Part shown: positions 7,794 through 7,978 of the stretch, piece after piece
Layout of the letters: every line of letters begins with the position of its first letter
How positions within the stretch are numbered: position 1 is the first letter of the stretch
Assembly: GCA_025351205.1 (NCBI GenBank)
Contig: JANXWI010000431.1
Coordinates: 1 to 7,978 of the forward strand
DNA from: Deinococcus sp.
GTDB lineage: Bacteria; Deinococcota; Deinococci; Deinococcales; Deinococcaceae
DNA length: 7,978 nucleotides
Direction of reading: 5' to 3'
Program-made: the position numbers and the translations under genes
The notes under the pieces: generated by a model
Database searches by the model: none
Seen by the model: the letters and a program-made list of their open reading frames with translations, nothing else
What the model was told of the DNA's origin: nothing

Positions 7794-7978
7794 GCGGCGT
7801 GGACGCCATTCTGCTCGAATCGCTTGCCCGTAATGGCCGGGTCAATGCCGCCCTGCTGGACGCGCTGAGTGCCGCCGATCTGGCCCTGGAAGACGCGCCC
7901 GAAGACAACAGCATCGGCAACCTGCTGGCGCACATGGCGGGCTTCCGGCGCGACTGGCTGGAAAACATCTCGCCACCG
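7790..7978 (+). CDS. DinB-family protein, 5' part only
   Basis: The first 63 codons of a gene cut by the right edge. It begins at an ATG overlapping the nuoD stop (ATGA), with GGGGGA at 7775-7780 as a possible ribosome site. The residues fit the first two helices of a DinB/YfiT four-helix bundle: an amphipathic helix (LLESLARNGRVNAALLDALSAADL), a loop with an EDNSIGNLLAHMAGF segment, and RRDWLEN. The His in LLAHMAGF is at the position of the first metal-binding His of this fold. The remaining metal ligands lie outside the window, so activity cannot be judged. Members include thiol-dependent transferases and stress-induced proteins, and Deinococcus genomes carry many copies. It is not a known complex I subunit, and its role in the operon is unknown. 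Confidence 0.72.

Overview
The window is high-GC chromosomal DNA, most likely from a Deinococcus or close relative in Deinococcota. The Nuo proteins are very close to my memory of the Thermus thermophilus Nqo subunits: NuoB has its four cluster cysteines at residues 45, 46, 111 and 140, and NuoD keeps long identical blocks. The first two genes have TANNNT -10 boxes only 7 to 10 bases before their start codons, the leaderless or nearly leaderless arrangement common in Deinococcus. All genes lie on the + strand. No database search was possible, so taxonomy and names rest on recognised motifs.

Layout. Bases 1-564 hold no convincing gene. Then come an M3A zinc oligopeptidase (565-2679, probably leaderless) and a soluble sensor histidine kinase with a degenerate receiver domain at its N-terminus (2792-3940). 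Directly after the kinase stop lies a roughly 330-bp non-coding element (3941-4270). It has 11-bp terminal inverted repeats, a possible TGA target duplication and nested internal inverted repeats. About 350 bp of gene-free DNA (4274-4622) follows, leading to the start of a respiratory complex I operon.

The operon reads nuoA (4700-5029), nuoB (5166-5702), nuoC (5914-6555), nuoD (6552-7793), then the beginning of a DinB-family gene (from 7790) cut by the window edge. nuoC/nuoD and nuoD/dinB-like overlap by ATGA, which implies translational coupling. The nuoA-nuoB and nuoB-nuoC spacers are long (136 and 211 bp) and carry direct repeats. NuoA is a membrane subunit at the quinone-site junction. 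NuoB carries cluster N2, and NuoC and NuoD build the quinone-reducing connecting module. Together they pass electrons to the quinone.

Most genes are ordinary housekeeping genes. The parts worth a second look are the hairpin-rich element, the repeat-bearing spacer that stays open in the nuoB frame, the unclear nuoA start with a short upstream ORF, the pseudo-receiver kinase, and the DinB-like gene coupled to nuoD. I found no clear new defence, CRISPR or biosynthetic system.
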